DNA of 64,000 nt, from NCBI GenBank assembly GCA_030035585.1, contig CM057460.1, forward strand, positions 125,844,714-125,908,713. The letters run 5' to 3'. Shown here piece after piece: positions 24,010-36,309 of this stretch. The stretch is from Dugong dugon. Lineage: Eukaryota > Chordata > Mammalia > Sirenia > Dugongidae. How positions within the stretch are numbered: the first letter of the stretch is position 1; each line of letters opens with the position of its first letter. The notes below the pieces were generated by a model. It did not search any database, was not told where the DNA came from, and was given only the letters and a program-made list of their open reading frames with translations. The position numbers and the translations under genes were made by a program.

Positions 24010-25019
24010 GATGTTGTTGGTTCTCTAACTGAAGGATTCCCTTTAATAATTCTTGTGAGTTTGGTTTGGTTTTTTACATATTCCCTTAATTTCTGTTTAT
24101 CTGAAAATGCCCTAATTTTGCCATCACATTTGAGTGAGAGTTTTGCAAGATATATTATTCTTCATTGGCAGTTTTTTCTTTCAAGGTTTTATATATGTCA
24201 TCCCATTGCCTTCTTACCTGCATGGTTTCTGCTGAGTAATCAGAGCTTAGTCTTATTGTTTCCGCTTTGTATGTGACTTTTCATTTTTCTCGAGCTGCTC
24301 TCAGGATTCTTTTTCTTTGGTTTTAGTGAGTGTGATTATGATATGTCTTGGTGATTTTCTTTTGGGGTCTATCCTATATGGAGTTTGTTGAGCTTCTTGG
24401 ATGGTCAGCTTTTCATCTTTCATGATATTAGGGAAGATTTCTGTCAGCAAATCTTCAACGATCTGCCCTGTTTTTGGTTTTCTCCTCCTGTTCTCGAACT
24501 CCAATCACACACAAATTTTTGCTTTTGATTGTATCTCACATTGTTCTCAGGTTTCTTCATTTTTCTTCATTCTTGTCTCTGATTTTTCTTCAAACAAAGT
24601 GGTAGCCAAGGGTTTGTCTTCAATTTTGCTGATCCTGTCTTCCAGTGTTTCATATTTGCTCCTAAAATTTCTACTGCACTGTCCATTTCTGAAAACTTAT
24701 TGTTTATCTTTTGGATTTCTAATTGCTGTTTTTGTATGATTTCTAGTTGTTTGTTTATTTTGACATTTTGTTCCTGTATTATTTTCCTGAATTATTCCAT
24801 TGCTTTGTCTGTGTTTTCCCTGATTTTGTCTATTTTTTCCTTATTTTTGTATGCATTTTCCTTCATCTCTGGGAAAGCCCTGAATATTAGACTTTTGAAT
24901 TCCCTATCAGGTAGTTCCAGTGTCTTTTCTTCTACCAGAAGGTCATTTGGTGTTTTATTTTTGTCATCCTGTTCTGTTTTTTTAATATGTTTTGATATTG
25001 TCTGCTGTCTTCTGGACAT
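24010..25019 (-). pseudogene. L1 ORF1 (RNA-binding chaperone) remnant, copy A
   Basis: L1 ORF1p is a trimeric coiled-coil RNA-binding protein that coats L1 RNA. Here an N-terminal acidic/lysine-rich coiled-coil part is open at 24792-25019 (LELPDREFKSLIFRAFPEMK). The RRM-region signature (FPNIMKDEKLTIQEAQQTP, then KRKSPRHIIITLTKTKEK) is open at 24301-24504. The C-terminal domain follows down to ~24010 in broken frames. No single frame spans the gene. Confidence 0.85.
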
Positions 25020-26166
25020 TCAAGAATTATTTTCTTTATTTATTGATTGTAGATTTTTTTCATTCTGCTTTTTTGTTTTATTTGGTTATGTCTGGGCAGG
25101 TAGGCTGGGTGTGGTTTGTTGCTTGCTCATCTGTGGACATGATACTTTTAACCACCTTGTCCAGGTGGGCAGGACCAGCTGCTCAGCTATGGTGGAGCAA
25201 GGCAGGTCCAGTGGGGTGGGGGGTTGGGCGGGGATGGGTCATTTATAGCACAAACTTGGGCCAATAGGGAGGGGCCAAGGGACAGTTAAGTGCAGAGTCT
25301 GGCAGTCTGGTGCCACTCAAGGGTGTGGCGCTTGGCACGTGGTGCAGATAGGAAGCAGGGAGAGAGGAAGCGATGTGTGGAGCTAAGTGGATGGCAAAAA
25401 GAAGAGAAAGAAGAGTGAGAAACAGAAGCAAAAAAAGAAAAAGAAAAAGAAATGAAGGAAAAAAGAAAAAAGTAAATAAAATGACAGTGCGGTAGGATTT
25501 GGCAGGTGGGGCAGACCTTGCGAGGGCACGTGCCAGTGACTCTCTAGCCAAGTGGTGTGGTACAGCCTGTCAAGAAGGGGCAGGGATGGCACACAGGGCT
25601 AGCTGGGTGGGATAAAGGAAAGGAAGGAAGGGAGAGAGAGAGAGAAGAAACAAAAAAAAAAATCCAGAAAAACAATAACAAAAAAAAAAAAATGGCACTG
25701 AAGAAGCCATCTGGTAGGGGGTAAGGCAGACCCAGGTGGCACTGAGCTGTTGTCTCTTCAGCCTAATGACCATGGCCCATTGGAAAACGGTGGAGACCGC
25801 ACAGAGGGAAGAAGGACGGGGGTGGGAAAGCATGTATCCCTTGTTACTGGTGCTCTGTCTCCTGTTGCGAGATTTGTAACATTACCTTCCTGTACTCCTT
25901 GTTCACTGTTCTTGCTTGCTGAGGTCCGTGATGATGAATCTGTGCCACGTTAGCTAGTAGGGGACCTCCACTCTATAGCTCTCCTTGTTCTCTGTTCCTC
26001 TATCAGTTTCTTATTCCATTTGGTACTTGGTCGAGTTCTTTATTCCTTCATTTGACACTTACAGTTCCAGGATTGAGATTTGTGTCTATTTTACTTAGTT
26101 TGTCGGGTCTTTGCTGTAGAGGGACAGCATGGTGCTTCTGACCATAGCACCATGTTGGCTCTGCCT
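25020..26166 (-). promoter_or_regulatory. L1 5' UTR, copy A, with diverged tandem units
   Basis: GC-rich blocks alternate with purine runs. Two units share the order 'gtggcaggtggggcagaccttg', 'agtgactctctagcc', 'ggcacacagggctag', then an A/G-rich stretch (25240-25490 and 25490-25740). In L1 biology this region holds the internal RNA polymerase II promoter; activity is not implied here. Confidence 0.7.
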
Positions 26167-27604
26167 TCTAAACTACTTCTTCAAGTGCACACAATCAATT
26201 TTTTTATTTTTCAAAATTTATTCTTCACCTATTAAAATGGCATTATAAATAACCTTTGATTTATATTTTTTCTGAGGGTTTATGCCCTCAGTTAAAAACA
26301 GTTCCCCAGACCTGAAACATACCTTATTTCTGAATATAAGATACTTCTTAGAAGTAATTTAGAGGTTTCTTGAAATTCAATAAAGTTACTGTTCAGAATT
26401 ATCACTTTGGTGCCTGGAGACCTAAGAAAACTATTAGACCTTCTGAAGTCCAGGTCCAAAATCTCTTACTTAAAACTTTTGTGGCCAGATACATTGCAGA
26501 ATTTGAGTCTATTACTTAACACACTGAGCAGGGTCTGGGGCAGCATCTGAGAATAAAACACACTACTATCTATGCAACAGAGCATATGAATATTCACACT
26601 GAGTGGGATAAAGAATTACTATAAGTTGCCTCATGTTAGATCAAATCGAGATTGCTGCCAAATGGGATGTAATCAAGAAGGGTTTTGCTTCCCAAGAAAT
26701 TATAAGAAAAAAATCAGGTTTTCAGTATTTGATTTTGGGGATTATGGATAAGAGATTGTTGTTCATTCATTCCTAAGGGATACATTAAGTATTGGTAGGA
26801 TCTGGTTTTTGCAACAAAAATGAAATAAAAAATAACACTCTGTTTAAGTTAAAATCACATACATTGGGGGTGCTGTGTGTGTATGAGACAGAGAGAGAAC
26901 CAGAGATCCTTATGCTTATTTTTGGTCAGTAATTGAACACTGATTCCCTTTATCATCCAAGCATTATCTTAAAAATTTTTTTTCAGTAATCAAATTTACT
27001 AAAATGATTTTTATTAAGTGTCCCCTTGACTTTTTCCTGTGTAGTTGATTTTCCAACTTGTAATCCAGAATCTAATTACAGCTTTTATCCAATACCTATG
27101 TCTTCACAGTTTATCATTAGTTTTCATCTGGCCACGTGGTAACAAAATATTTCTAGAACTGAAATACATCAACGGAAACTTATCTGTGACCTATACTATC
27201 ATTTACTGTACATTAATTATTACCATAATCTTTGTCTTTTTTTTTTAATGAGCAAGAATAGATACAAAGAGAAACCAAAGACAGTCAAAAGGTCTTTAAA
27301 AAGTAAGCACTGGATTTTCTTTTTTTTTAAGCTAAGAATGATAACTGGAATTTGAATGCCAAGAGATACATGTCGAATGAGTGAAACATAAAGTAGAAAT
27401 TTCCCTTTTATCTTTTGTGCCAGCATGAAGGAAATGGCCAGTCTGAGGCTACACTTTTCTGAGGAAATATTTTCCTGTTATTGTTGGGATAGTCCCTGTC
27501 TAATTTCCTTGAATTAGCCAAAGATAATTATTAGACTTCCCCAATGTGAACCATTCATAGAAACAAAACCTTTCTCTCCCTTTACAGTAAAGGTCCATCA
27601 CCTT
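26167..27604. other. No gene recognised
   Basis: AT-rich, with short GT/GA repeats near 26875-26900. No named repeat and no convincing open frame. Confidence 0.4.
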
Positions 27605-27812
27605 AACCCATCGCCGTCAAGATGATTCCAACTCATAACAACCCTGTAACCACCCTAGAGGACAAAGTAGTACCGTCCCAGAGGGTTTCCAAGGCTGTAA
27701 TCTTTACAGAAGCAGATTGCCACCTCTTTCTCCTGAGGAGAAGCTGGTGGGTTCAAACCACCAACCTATTGGTTAGTAGTGGAGCACTTTACCATTGCTC
27801 CACCAAGGATCC
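27605..27812 (-). mobile_element. AfroSINE
   Basis: Minus orientation: GGATCCTTGGTGGAGCAATG at the head, GTTTGAACCCACCAGC around the B box, and GTTATGAGTTGGAATCATCT at the 3' side. Confidence 0.93.
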
Positions 27813-27899
27813 TCCTATTATCTTATTGAATTTAATTCTGAATTTTGAAATACAGCATTATATGTAGAAAAACATGCATGCATCTTATACTGTTGCACT

Positions 27900-28380
27900 T
27901 AGAATCGAGAAAGAAAAAAAAAGACAGCCTCTGACATTCAAAAGTTGGCCATAACTAGGCCAACTTACCCTCATAACTAGGCCATGTGGTTCTCCTAATA
28001 TACACAGATCATCTCACAGAGTTATCAGTCTCAGCCAAGGTTACTCTGAGACCATGATAAAATGAGGGCCTTTCTTAATTTTACCTAAGGACAAAGTCTA
28101 TGTGTTACCCACAAAACATCAAACATCTCGTCTCTCAGCCAAAATGATTGACTGCTACTTACCAACCAATTACATGTTTATTCTCATTGTCATTTCCCTT
28201 CCTTATAGAGATTCACTGAGATACCCAATCATAGAATTACCCTTGCTTTCTGACAACACGCAATCCTGAACAAATCCCCACTTCTGCAGACCTTTCCCCA
28301 AGTTACCTAACCAAAGCCCAAATTCTATATAATAGATTCTTTCTAAAACTCTCTTACTGAGATAATATATGGTTTCCTAC
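27900..28380. repeat. Unassigned interspersed repeat, copy 1 (LTR-like)
   Basis: 27910-28085 is homologous to 28995-29168: shared stretches include 'cctcataactaggccatgt' vs 'cactcataactaggccatgt', 'atctcacaga', and 'cttcttaatttt(a/g)cctaag'. It continues with a TATATAA-containing stretch at 28326-28333 and 'tctcttactgagataatatatgg', which looks like an LTR. Family unknown to me. Confidence 0.5.
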
Positions 28381-28382
28381 AG

Positions 28383-28570
28383 TACAGTCAGCTGCTAACC
28401 CAAAGGTTGGAGGTTCAGACTCAGCCACTGGCTTCACAGAATAAAGGCCTGGCAAACTGCTTCTGTAAAGATTATAGCCAGGAAAATCCTATGGCGCAGT
28501 TCTACTCTGTAACACATGGAGTGTCATGAGTCAGGGGCTGACATGATGGCAGCTAACAACAGCAGCAAAT
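28383..28570 (+). mobile_element. AfroSINE, 5'-truncated
   Basis: Starts within the head at 'cagctgctaacccaaaggttgg', with 'gcagttctactctgtaacacatgg' and 'acatgatggcagctaacaac' at the end. Confidence 0.88.
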
Positions 28571-28994
28571 GTTCTGTCAGTGCAACAAGTAATAAGCCTA
28601 ACTTGTTCAACTACAGGTGTGTTCTTGGTGGTCAATCATGTTAATTTAAAAAAATGAAAGTCTCTTTCATGTGAATGCCTATAGCCCTTTTCTGCAAGTT
28701 ATAGAATGGGTCTGGAGAAGCAAGTTAATGATTAATCCAGCAGCTTATCTAATAGTTCAGTGCTCCATTCTAACACACCTAGCTGTTACTTGGCATTGTT
28801 TAATCTCTTGAGAAGTCAAACACCATCAACTATTGGGTTTATATATTACTTATACGCTTAGATTTAGTCAATTTAGAAATGGTAGTTGAAAATAAAGCTG
28901 CACGTCTTACTTTCATCAAACGCTACAAAGTAAAAATTGTGCTTAGATAACTTTGAGAACATAATGGCCTCTATTATTGAGCACTCACTATATG
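28571..28994. other. No gene recognised
   Basis: Short unassigned stretch between repeats; no coding signal. Confidence 0.4.
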
Positions 28995-29168
28995 CCAGTA
29001 TTAAAAAAAAACAGCCACTGACATTCAGAAATTGGCCTTACACTCATAACTAGGCCATGTTATTCTCCTATTAGATATGAGCCATCTCACAGAACATCAG
29101 CCTGAGATAATGTTACTCTGAGGTCATGACAAAATGAGACAAAATACAGCCCCTTCTTAATTTTGCCT
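28995..29168. repeat. Unassigned interspersed repeat, copy 2
   Basis: Homologous to the first ~175 bases of the repeat at 27900. Both begin just after an A-rich run followed by ACAGCC(T/A)CTGACATTCA. Confidence 0.55.
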
Positions 29169-29181
29169 AAGCATATCAATA

Positions 29182-29364
29182 AAACCAAAAGCCACTGCCA
29201 TCAAGTCAATTATGACTCATAGCAGCCCCATAGGGTTTCCAAGGCTGTAAATCTTTATGGAAGCAAACTGCCACATCTTTCTCCCACGAAACGCTGGTGG
29301 TTTCGAACCGCTGACATTTCAGTTAGCAGTCGGGGGCTTTAATCACCGTGCCACCCGGGCTACT
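29182..29364 (-). mobile_element. AfroSINE with target duplication
   Basis: Flanks TAAGCATATCAATA (29168-29181) and TAAGCACATTAATA (29365-29378) match at 12 of 14. The duplicated target belongs to the edge of the preceding unassigned repeat. Confidence 0.93.
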
Positions 29365-29560
29365 TAAGCACATTAATAGAGAAAGGAAATTTAGGAAGGC
29401 TAAGTAATCACAGCTCTCGCATTGTGTAGCATTTTTTTTTTTTTTTACTCATAAAGGAATGTTGCTACCCCACTAGACTGACATAACTGGAAGCAAAATT
29501 ATGCCTGAATTAATATATAAATATACCAATCTTTAGAACAGTACTTAGTGCTACTCAGTC

Positions 29561-29766
29561 AGTAACAAATTGCTGTTGTGTTGATTCCGATTCTTGGTGA
29601 CCACATGTGTGTTAGAGTAAACTTGTGCTCCCCTGGGTTTTCAATGTCTGATTTTTTCAGAAATATATCGCCAGGCTTTTCTTCCAAGGCGCCTGTGGGT
29701 GGACTCAAATCTGCAACATTTTGGTTAGGCTGACTGCGTTAACTGTTTGCACCACCCAGGGACTCC
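29561..29766 (-). mobile_element. AfroSINE, GGAGTCCCTGGGTGGTG subtype
   Basis: Head GGAGTCCCTGGGTGGTGCAA on the minus strand, the same subtype as at 6176-6377 and 13437-13631. Confidence 0.9.
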
Positions 29767-30331
29767 TAATGAGGGGCTATTATTATATAAACCTATTTTT
29801 CTTTATTTTAAACCTTGAGGTACTTTATTGATTAAAATTTATAATGACATGTCAACAAATTTTCAGCCCAAAGTAGGTGTTCATTCAAGTCTCCAGAAAA
29901 ATCCCTGTGTGTTATAAACCGAAGTTCTTAAAAAATTCATAACATAATAAAAACATAAAATAAAATTAAAAAAAACTCAGCAATGGAGTATTTTTTGGAA
30001 TAAGAGAAAAATGCATTCCATAAATACTTCAAATAAAACCAAACTAAGAAAAATGTTTATTTCTTAAAGTTGATTCCAAGTTCTCATGGTTCCTTATGTC
30101 TGAGGGTAGTAAACACAAGTCCTCAGCACAGGATTAATATCAGACAATTTATAACACTCACCCTGACAGCATATAAACACACCATGGGAAACAGATGCTG
30201 CTCTACATGAAATAGATATTTCAATGGCAGTGAAAACAAGGCAGACATATTGGCGTCTTTACCTGCTCATGATCCACACGACAGTCATATAATTATCTTC
30301 TTTTTCTTCTTGTCAATCTATCCAAAAATCC
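29767..30331. other. No gene recognised
   Basis: AT-rich, unassigned. Confidence 0.4.
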
Positions 30332-30535
30332 AAAAAACCAAACGCATTGCCATCAAGTCGATTCCAACTCATAGCGACCCTACAGGACACAGTAGAACTG
30401 CCCTATAGGGTTTCCAAGGCTGTAAATCTTTATGGAAGCAGACTGCCACATCTTTCTCCTGCGGAGCAGCTAGAGGTTCAAACTGCTGACCTTTCAGTTA
30501 GCAGCCACACTTAACTACTGTGCCACCTTGGCTCC
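30332..30535 (-). mobile_element. AfroSINE
   Basis: Minus strand: GGAGCCAAGGTGGCACAGTA head, CTATGAGTTGGAATCGACTT, and an A/C-rich plus-strand tail at 30332-30345. Confidence 0.95.
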
Positions 30536-31413
30536 TTTGCCATTCTATAGACTGTTAAAATTTTCTTGATAGTAATTTCTAACAATGGATGACATCTTTT
30601 GTTTTGTTTCACAAGAAGTGTTCAAACTACTGGCAAATAATAAAATTGTCTAATGATTACTTGTTATTCTAATTATCTAAATTTTACCATTGTATTTCTT
30701 TTAAAAGCTTTCTCTACACACCACCATTTTTAACACTATCTTTTTATATATTAGCCATTCATTTAAGGACCCACGATTCAATGAGAGTTCCTTCAGGAAG
30801 AGCAGCTGGTAATATTAATTGGTTTTTACTTTCTTCTACCTTTAAATTTTGAAGCATGTGAATGTATTATCCATTTAAACAATTAAATAAACTAAATTAA
30901 ATTAAATCTTAAAAATTGAGTAGACTCTTGTAATCACAGAAAATAGCTTTGGTCCTAATAAGACAGTCCAAAGAATAAAAGAAACATCTCAGTAAAAGGC
31001 TAATAATCAGGATTTGTTATCCCAATTAGTACCCGTTGTTGACTAATCTGAATTATCTATCCCCCATGCACTAATCAATACCAGAATTCCCTGCTAGCTG
31101 AAATTGAGACTACAGACGTCCTCACCTCCCTTTCCTTGCTTGCTACCAATGGAGACACTGCTGTAGCATACGCTTTATCTTCCAGTTCTTTAGCAACTAG
31201 AAAACCCACCGAAAAAAAGAAAGACAGAGTTGTCAGAGTCAGTGACTACGGATCCTTATGTCATCTCCCCTTTAGAACACCAGCCCCTGAGTTCTCTCCC
31301 TTGGCTGTGCTCCTATGAATGTATGTCTGACTTAATCAGCTCCCAGCCATGGCTGGAAGGAGGCAGTGTATATGAGGCCCACCATAAGATGGAGCTCATC
31401 TTTGCAGACATAG
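30536..31413. other. No gene recognised
   Basis: AT-rich to 30950, then more balanced. A 60-residue frame at 31136-31318 has no recognisable domain and no homology I can name. Confidence 0.4.
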
Positions 31414-34327
31414 TTTTTTTTTTTTTTTAAATTGTGTTTTTGGTGAGCCAATAAGTTTCACATTGAAAAATTTATACACAAATTGTTTTGTGACATTGGT
31501 TGCAATCCCTGAAATGTGTCATCACTCTCCCCCTTTCCCTGTGGGTTCCACGTGTCCATTCGTCCAGGTTTCCTGTCCGTTCCTGCTTTCCAGTCTTTGC
31601 TTTTGGGCAAGTTATGCTCATTTGGTCTTGTATACTTGATTAAACTAAGAAGCATGTTCTTCACATGTATTATTATTTGTTTTATAGGCTTGTCTAATCT
31701 TTGTCTGAAAGGTGGACTTTGGGAGTGGCTTCAGTTCTGAGTTAGCAGGGTATCCTAGGGCCATAGTCTCGAGTTCCTCCAGTCTCTGTCAGACCAGTAA
31801 GTCTGGTCTTCTTTTGTGAATTTGAATTTTGTTCGACATTTTTCTCCCACTCTGTCCAGAACCCTCTATTGTGATCTTTGTCAGAGTGGTCAGTGGTGGT
31901 AGCCAGGTAGCCAGGCACCATCTAGTTCTGGGCTCAGGCTAGTGGAGACTGTGGTTCATGTGGGCCATTAGTCTCTTGGACTGATATTTTCCTTGTGTCT
32001 TTGGTTTTCTTCATTCTCCTTTTCTCTAAACAGGATGGGACCAATAGAAGTATTTTAGATGGCTGCTCACAAACTTTTAAGACCCTAGATGCTACTCACT
32101 AAAGTAGGATGTAGAACATTTTCTTTATGAACTATGTTATGCCAATTGAGCTATATGGCCCCCAAGACCATGGCCACCAGCCCTCAGCCCAGTAATCTGG
32201 TCCCTGAAGGTGTTTGGTTGTGTCTAGGAAGCTTCTATGGCTTTGCCTTGGTCAAGTTGTGCTGACCTTACCTATATTGTGTGTTGTCTTTCCTCTCACC
32301 AAAGTTAACGTTTGTCTATTATCTCATTCGTGATTTCCCCTTCACACCCCTCCTCTCCCTCGTAACCACCAAAGGTTGTTTTTTTCTGTGTGTAAACTTT
32401 TTCTTGGGTTTTCATAGTAGTGGTCTCATACAATATTTGTCCTTTTGTGATTGACTTATTTCACTCAGCATAATGTCCTCCAGTTTCATCCATGTTATGA
32501 GGTGATTCACAGATTCATCATTGTTCTTTATCATTGCATAGTATTCCACTGTGTGTATGTACCATAGTTTGTTTATCCATTCGTCTGTTGATGGGCACTC
32601 AGTTTGTTTTCATCTTTTTGCTATTGTGAATAATGCTGCAGTGAACACTGGTGTTCATATGCCTATTTGTGTGACAGCTCATATTTGTCTAGGATATATT
32701 CCAAGGGGTGGAATTGCTGGATCATATGGTATTTCTATTTCTAGTTTTTTAAGGAGGCATCATGTCATTTTTTATAGTGGTTGTACCATTTTACATTCCT
32801 ACTATCAGTGCATAAGAGTTCCAATCTTCCCATAGCCTCTCTAACATTTGTTATTTTCTGGTTTTTTGATTTGCACCAGTAACGCCAGGGTGAGATGGTA
32901 TCTCATTGTAGTTTTGACTTGCATTTCTCTAATGGCTACTGATCGCAAGCATTTCCTTATGTGTCTGTTAGCTGCCTTAGTGTTTTCTGTGATGGAGTGT
33001 CCATATCCTTCCCCTATATTTTAATGGGATTATTTTTCTTTTTGTTATTGAGGTGTTGAAGTATTCTACAGATTTTAGAGATTAGACCCTTGTTGCATAT
33101 GTCGTGGCCAAAAAATTTTTCCCAGTCTGTAGGTTCTCTTTTTACTGTTCTGTTGAAATCTTCTGATGAGCATAAGTTTTTAATTTTTAGGAGCTTCCAG
33201 TTATCTAGCTTATCTTCTGGTGTTTGTGAATTGTTAGTTATGGTTTGTATTGAATTTATGCCAAGTATTAGGTCCCCTAACGTTGTTCTTATTTTTAATT
33301 CCATGATCTTTATCATTTTAGGTTTTATATTTAGGTCTTTGATCCATTTTTGAGTTAGTTTTTGTGTATGGTGTGAGGTATGGGTTCTATTTCATTTTTT
33401 TAAAGATGGACATCCAATTTTGCCAGCACCATTTGTTGAAAGACTGTCTTTTCTCCATTTAATGGACTTCGGTCCTTCATCAAAGATTAGCTGACCATAG
33501 TCGATGGATCTATGTCTGGATTCTTGATTCTGTTCTATTGGTCTATATATCTGTTGTTGTACCAGTACCAGGCTGTTTTGACTACTGTGTCTGTATAGCA
33601 GTTTCTGAGATCAGATAGTGTGAGGCCTCCTACTTTGTTCTTTTTCTTTAATAATGTTTTGCTTATCTGGGGCCTCTTTCCATATAAAGTTGATGATTAG
33701 TTTTTCCATCTTGTTAAAGAATGCTGTTGGTATTTGGATCAGGATTGCATTGTATCTCCAGGTCGCTTTGGGTAGAATTGACATTTTCACAAATTTGAGT
33801 CTTCCTATCCATAAGCATGTATGTTTTTCCATTTATGTAGGTCTCTTTTGGTTCTTGCAGTAGTGCTTTGTAGTTTTGTTTGTATAGGTCTTTTACATCC
33901 CTGATTAGATTTATTCCTAAGTATTTTATCTTTTTAGGGGTAATTATAAATGGCATTGTTTTTCTGATTTCCTTTTTGAAGTTCTCTTTGTTGGTATATA
34001 GGAATCCAATTGATTTTTGTATGTTGATCTCGTATCCTGCTACTCTGCTGAATCTTTCTATTAGTTCCAGTAGTTTTCTTGTGGAGTCCTTTGGGTTCTG
34101 TATGTATAGTATCATATCATCTGCAAATAGGGATAGTTTTACTTCTTCTTCACCAATTTGGATGCCCTTTATTTCTTTTTCTTGCACTGTTACTCTAGCT
34201 AGGACTTCCGGCACAATGTTAAACAGAAGTGGTGATAAAGGGCATCCTCGTCTTGTTCCCATTATCAGCAGGAATGCTTTCACCTCCCTCCATAGAGAAT
34301 GATATTGGCTGGTGGTTTTGTATAAAA

Positions 34328-34494
34328 ACCAGAAGCCAAACCCATTGCTCTCAAGTCGATTCTGACTCATAGCAACCCTATAGGACAGGGTAGAACTGCC
34401 CCATACAGTTTCCAAGCAGTGCCTGGTGGATTTGAACTGCTGACCTTTTGGCTGGCAGCCATAACTGTTAACCACTATGCCACCAGAGTTTCCA
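34328..34494 (-). mobile_element. AfroSINE nested in L1 copy B, with target duplication
   Basis: Flanks GGTTTTGTATAAAA (34314-34327) and GGTTTTGTATAGAA (34495-34508) match at 13 of 14. The SINE splits the RT coding region just after a [14 protein letters not shown] block. A 60-base stretch of the usual body is absent. Confidence 0.95.
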
Positions 34495-35640
34495 GGTTTT
34501 GTATAGAAGCCCTTTATTATGTTGAGGAAATTCCCTTCTATTCCTATTTTACTGAGAATTCATATCAGGAATGGGTGTTGGACTTTATCAAATGCGTTTT
34601 CTGCATAAATTGAGATGATCATGTGATTCCTTTTTTTCTTGCTCTTCCTGCTATTGATTTCTACTTTTATGTGTTGTGATCAGACAGAATGCTTTGTATT
34701 ATTTCAATGTTTTGGATTTTAAGAAGGGTTGCTTTTTGGCCTAAAATATGGTTTATTCTGGAGAATGTTCCATGTGTGTTAAAAAAGAACATATACTTTG
34801 CTGCTGTTGGGTAGAGTGTTCTATATATGTCTATGAGGTCAAGTTAGTTGATTTTGGCCTTTAAATCTTCTGTATCTTTGTTGAGTTTCTATATGCTCTG
34901 TCCTTTACTGAGAATGGTGTGTTGAAGTCTCCTGCTATTATTGTGGAACTGTCTATTTCCTCTTTTCAGTGCTATTAGAGTTTGTTTTATGTATTTTTGA
35001 GCCCTGTCATTGGGTGCATAGATATTTATTAAGGTTATGTCTTCCTAGTGGGTTGTCCCTTTAATCATTATATAATGTCCTTCCTTGTCTTTTATGGTTG
35101 ATTTTGCCTTAAAGTCTATTTTATCTGAGGTTAGTATTGCTGCACTTGCCCTTTTTTGGTTACTGTTTGCTTGATATATTTTTTTCCAGCCTTTGATCTT
35201 GAATATATTTATGTCTTTGTTTCTAAGGAGTGTTCTCTTGTAGACAGCATATTAATTGGTCATGCTTTTTAATCCATCCTACCACTCTCTGTCTCTTTAC
35301 AGATGCATTTAATCCATTTACATTCAATGTGATTATCAATAGGTATGAATTTTTTGCTGTAGTATTGTTGTGCTTTTTTTTGTGTGTGGTGCTGAAGTTT
35401 TCTTTTTTCCTCTTATTTTCCTGTGCTGCATTCCTTTTGTTTGCGGATTTTCTTTTCTTTCATTATTATAGATTTTGTGTTTACTGAGACTTTATGTTTT
35501 TCTTCTTTTTTATTCTGATGAGTAGGTTTGTTAACTTTCTTTGTGGTTACCTTGAAATTTACTTTTATTTTCCTAAGTTTGAACCAGTCTTTTATTACTT
35601 GATTTTGCCTTGACTTCCTCTCCATTTGAAAGTTCTCTAC

Positions 35641-36120
35641 TGTTATGGATTGAACTGTGTCTCCCCAAAAATCTGTGTATCAATTTGGCTGGGCCATGAT
35701 TCCTGGTATTGTGTGATTTTCCTATATGTTGTAAATCCTGCCTCTATGATGTTAATGACAGAGAATGGGCGGCAGTTGTGTTAGTGAGGCAGGACTCAAT
35801 CTACAAGATTGGATTGTATCTTGAGGCAATCTCTTGAGATATAAAAGAGAGAAGCGAGCAGAGAGACGGGGGACCTCAGACCACCAAGAAAGCAGTGCCA
35901 GGAGCAGAGCACATCTTTTGGACCCAGGGTCCCTTCATAGAGAAGCTCCTAGTCCAGGAGAAGATTGATGAGAAGGCCGACAGAGAGAAAAAGCCTTCCT
36001 CTGGAGCTGATGCCCTGAATTTGGACTTTTAGCCTACTTTCTGTGAAGAAATAAATTTATTTTTGTTAAAATCATCCACTTGTGGTATTTCTGTTACAGC
36101 AGTACTAGATAACTAAGACT
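35641..36120 (+). mobile_element. MaLR-like solo LTR nested in L1 copy B
   Basis: Opens TGTTATGGATTGAACTGTGT and closes AGATAACTAAGACT. Flanks TCTAC (35636-35640) and TATAC (36121-36125) match at 4 of 5. L1 copy A carries the uninterrupted site near 23833-23850 (AGTTCTATACCTACACCG). Confidence 0.88.
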
Positions 36121-36309
36121 TATACCTACACCGTTAATTCCCCCCTTTTATTGTTTTGATGTTATTGTAATTTACAGATTGTTGTCTCTGTTTTAAGTCT
36201 TTTAGCTTTGTTTTATTATTGAGAGTTCTTTACCTAGATTAGTATTTGGCTGATGTTTCCCTGTGTCTTATACTCCAGCTGTTGTCTGATGTTGTTTGTT
36301 CTCTAACTG

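Larger units (their letters stand above)
19060..26166 (-). mobile_element. Long L1 copy A, 5' end to 3' end, internally deleted and nested
   Basis: Reading on the minus strand: the 5' end near 26166 (GCAGAGCCAACATGGTGCTA), a GC-rich 5' UTR, ORF1 (~25019-24010), ORF2 reverse-transcriptase region (~23650-19950) and 3' UTR with a degenerate T-rich end at ~19060-19090. The ORF2 endonuclease region is missing: at ~23690 the RT start (matching 1080-1110 of the left-edge L1) runs straight into sequence that lies at ~35489 in copy B. It is also interrupted by an LTR at 21194-21717 and a foreign block at 22896-23530. All frames are broken. Confidence 0.93.

Noticed and set aside
25243-25833. Overlapping minus-strand frames rich in Phe and Leu
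   Set aside because: They come from purine runs in the 5' UTR of L1 copy A and have no protein-like composition.
33714-34475. 253-codon minus-strand frame
   Set aside because: It is a fusion in one frame of AfroSINE sequence with L1 reverse transcriptase, created by the nested insertion.
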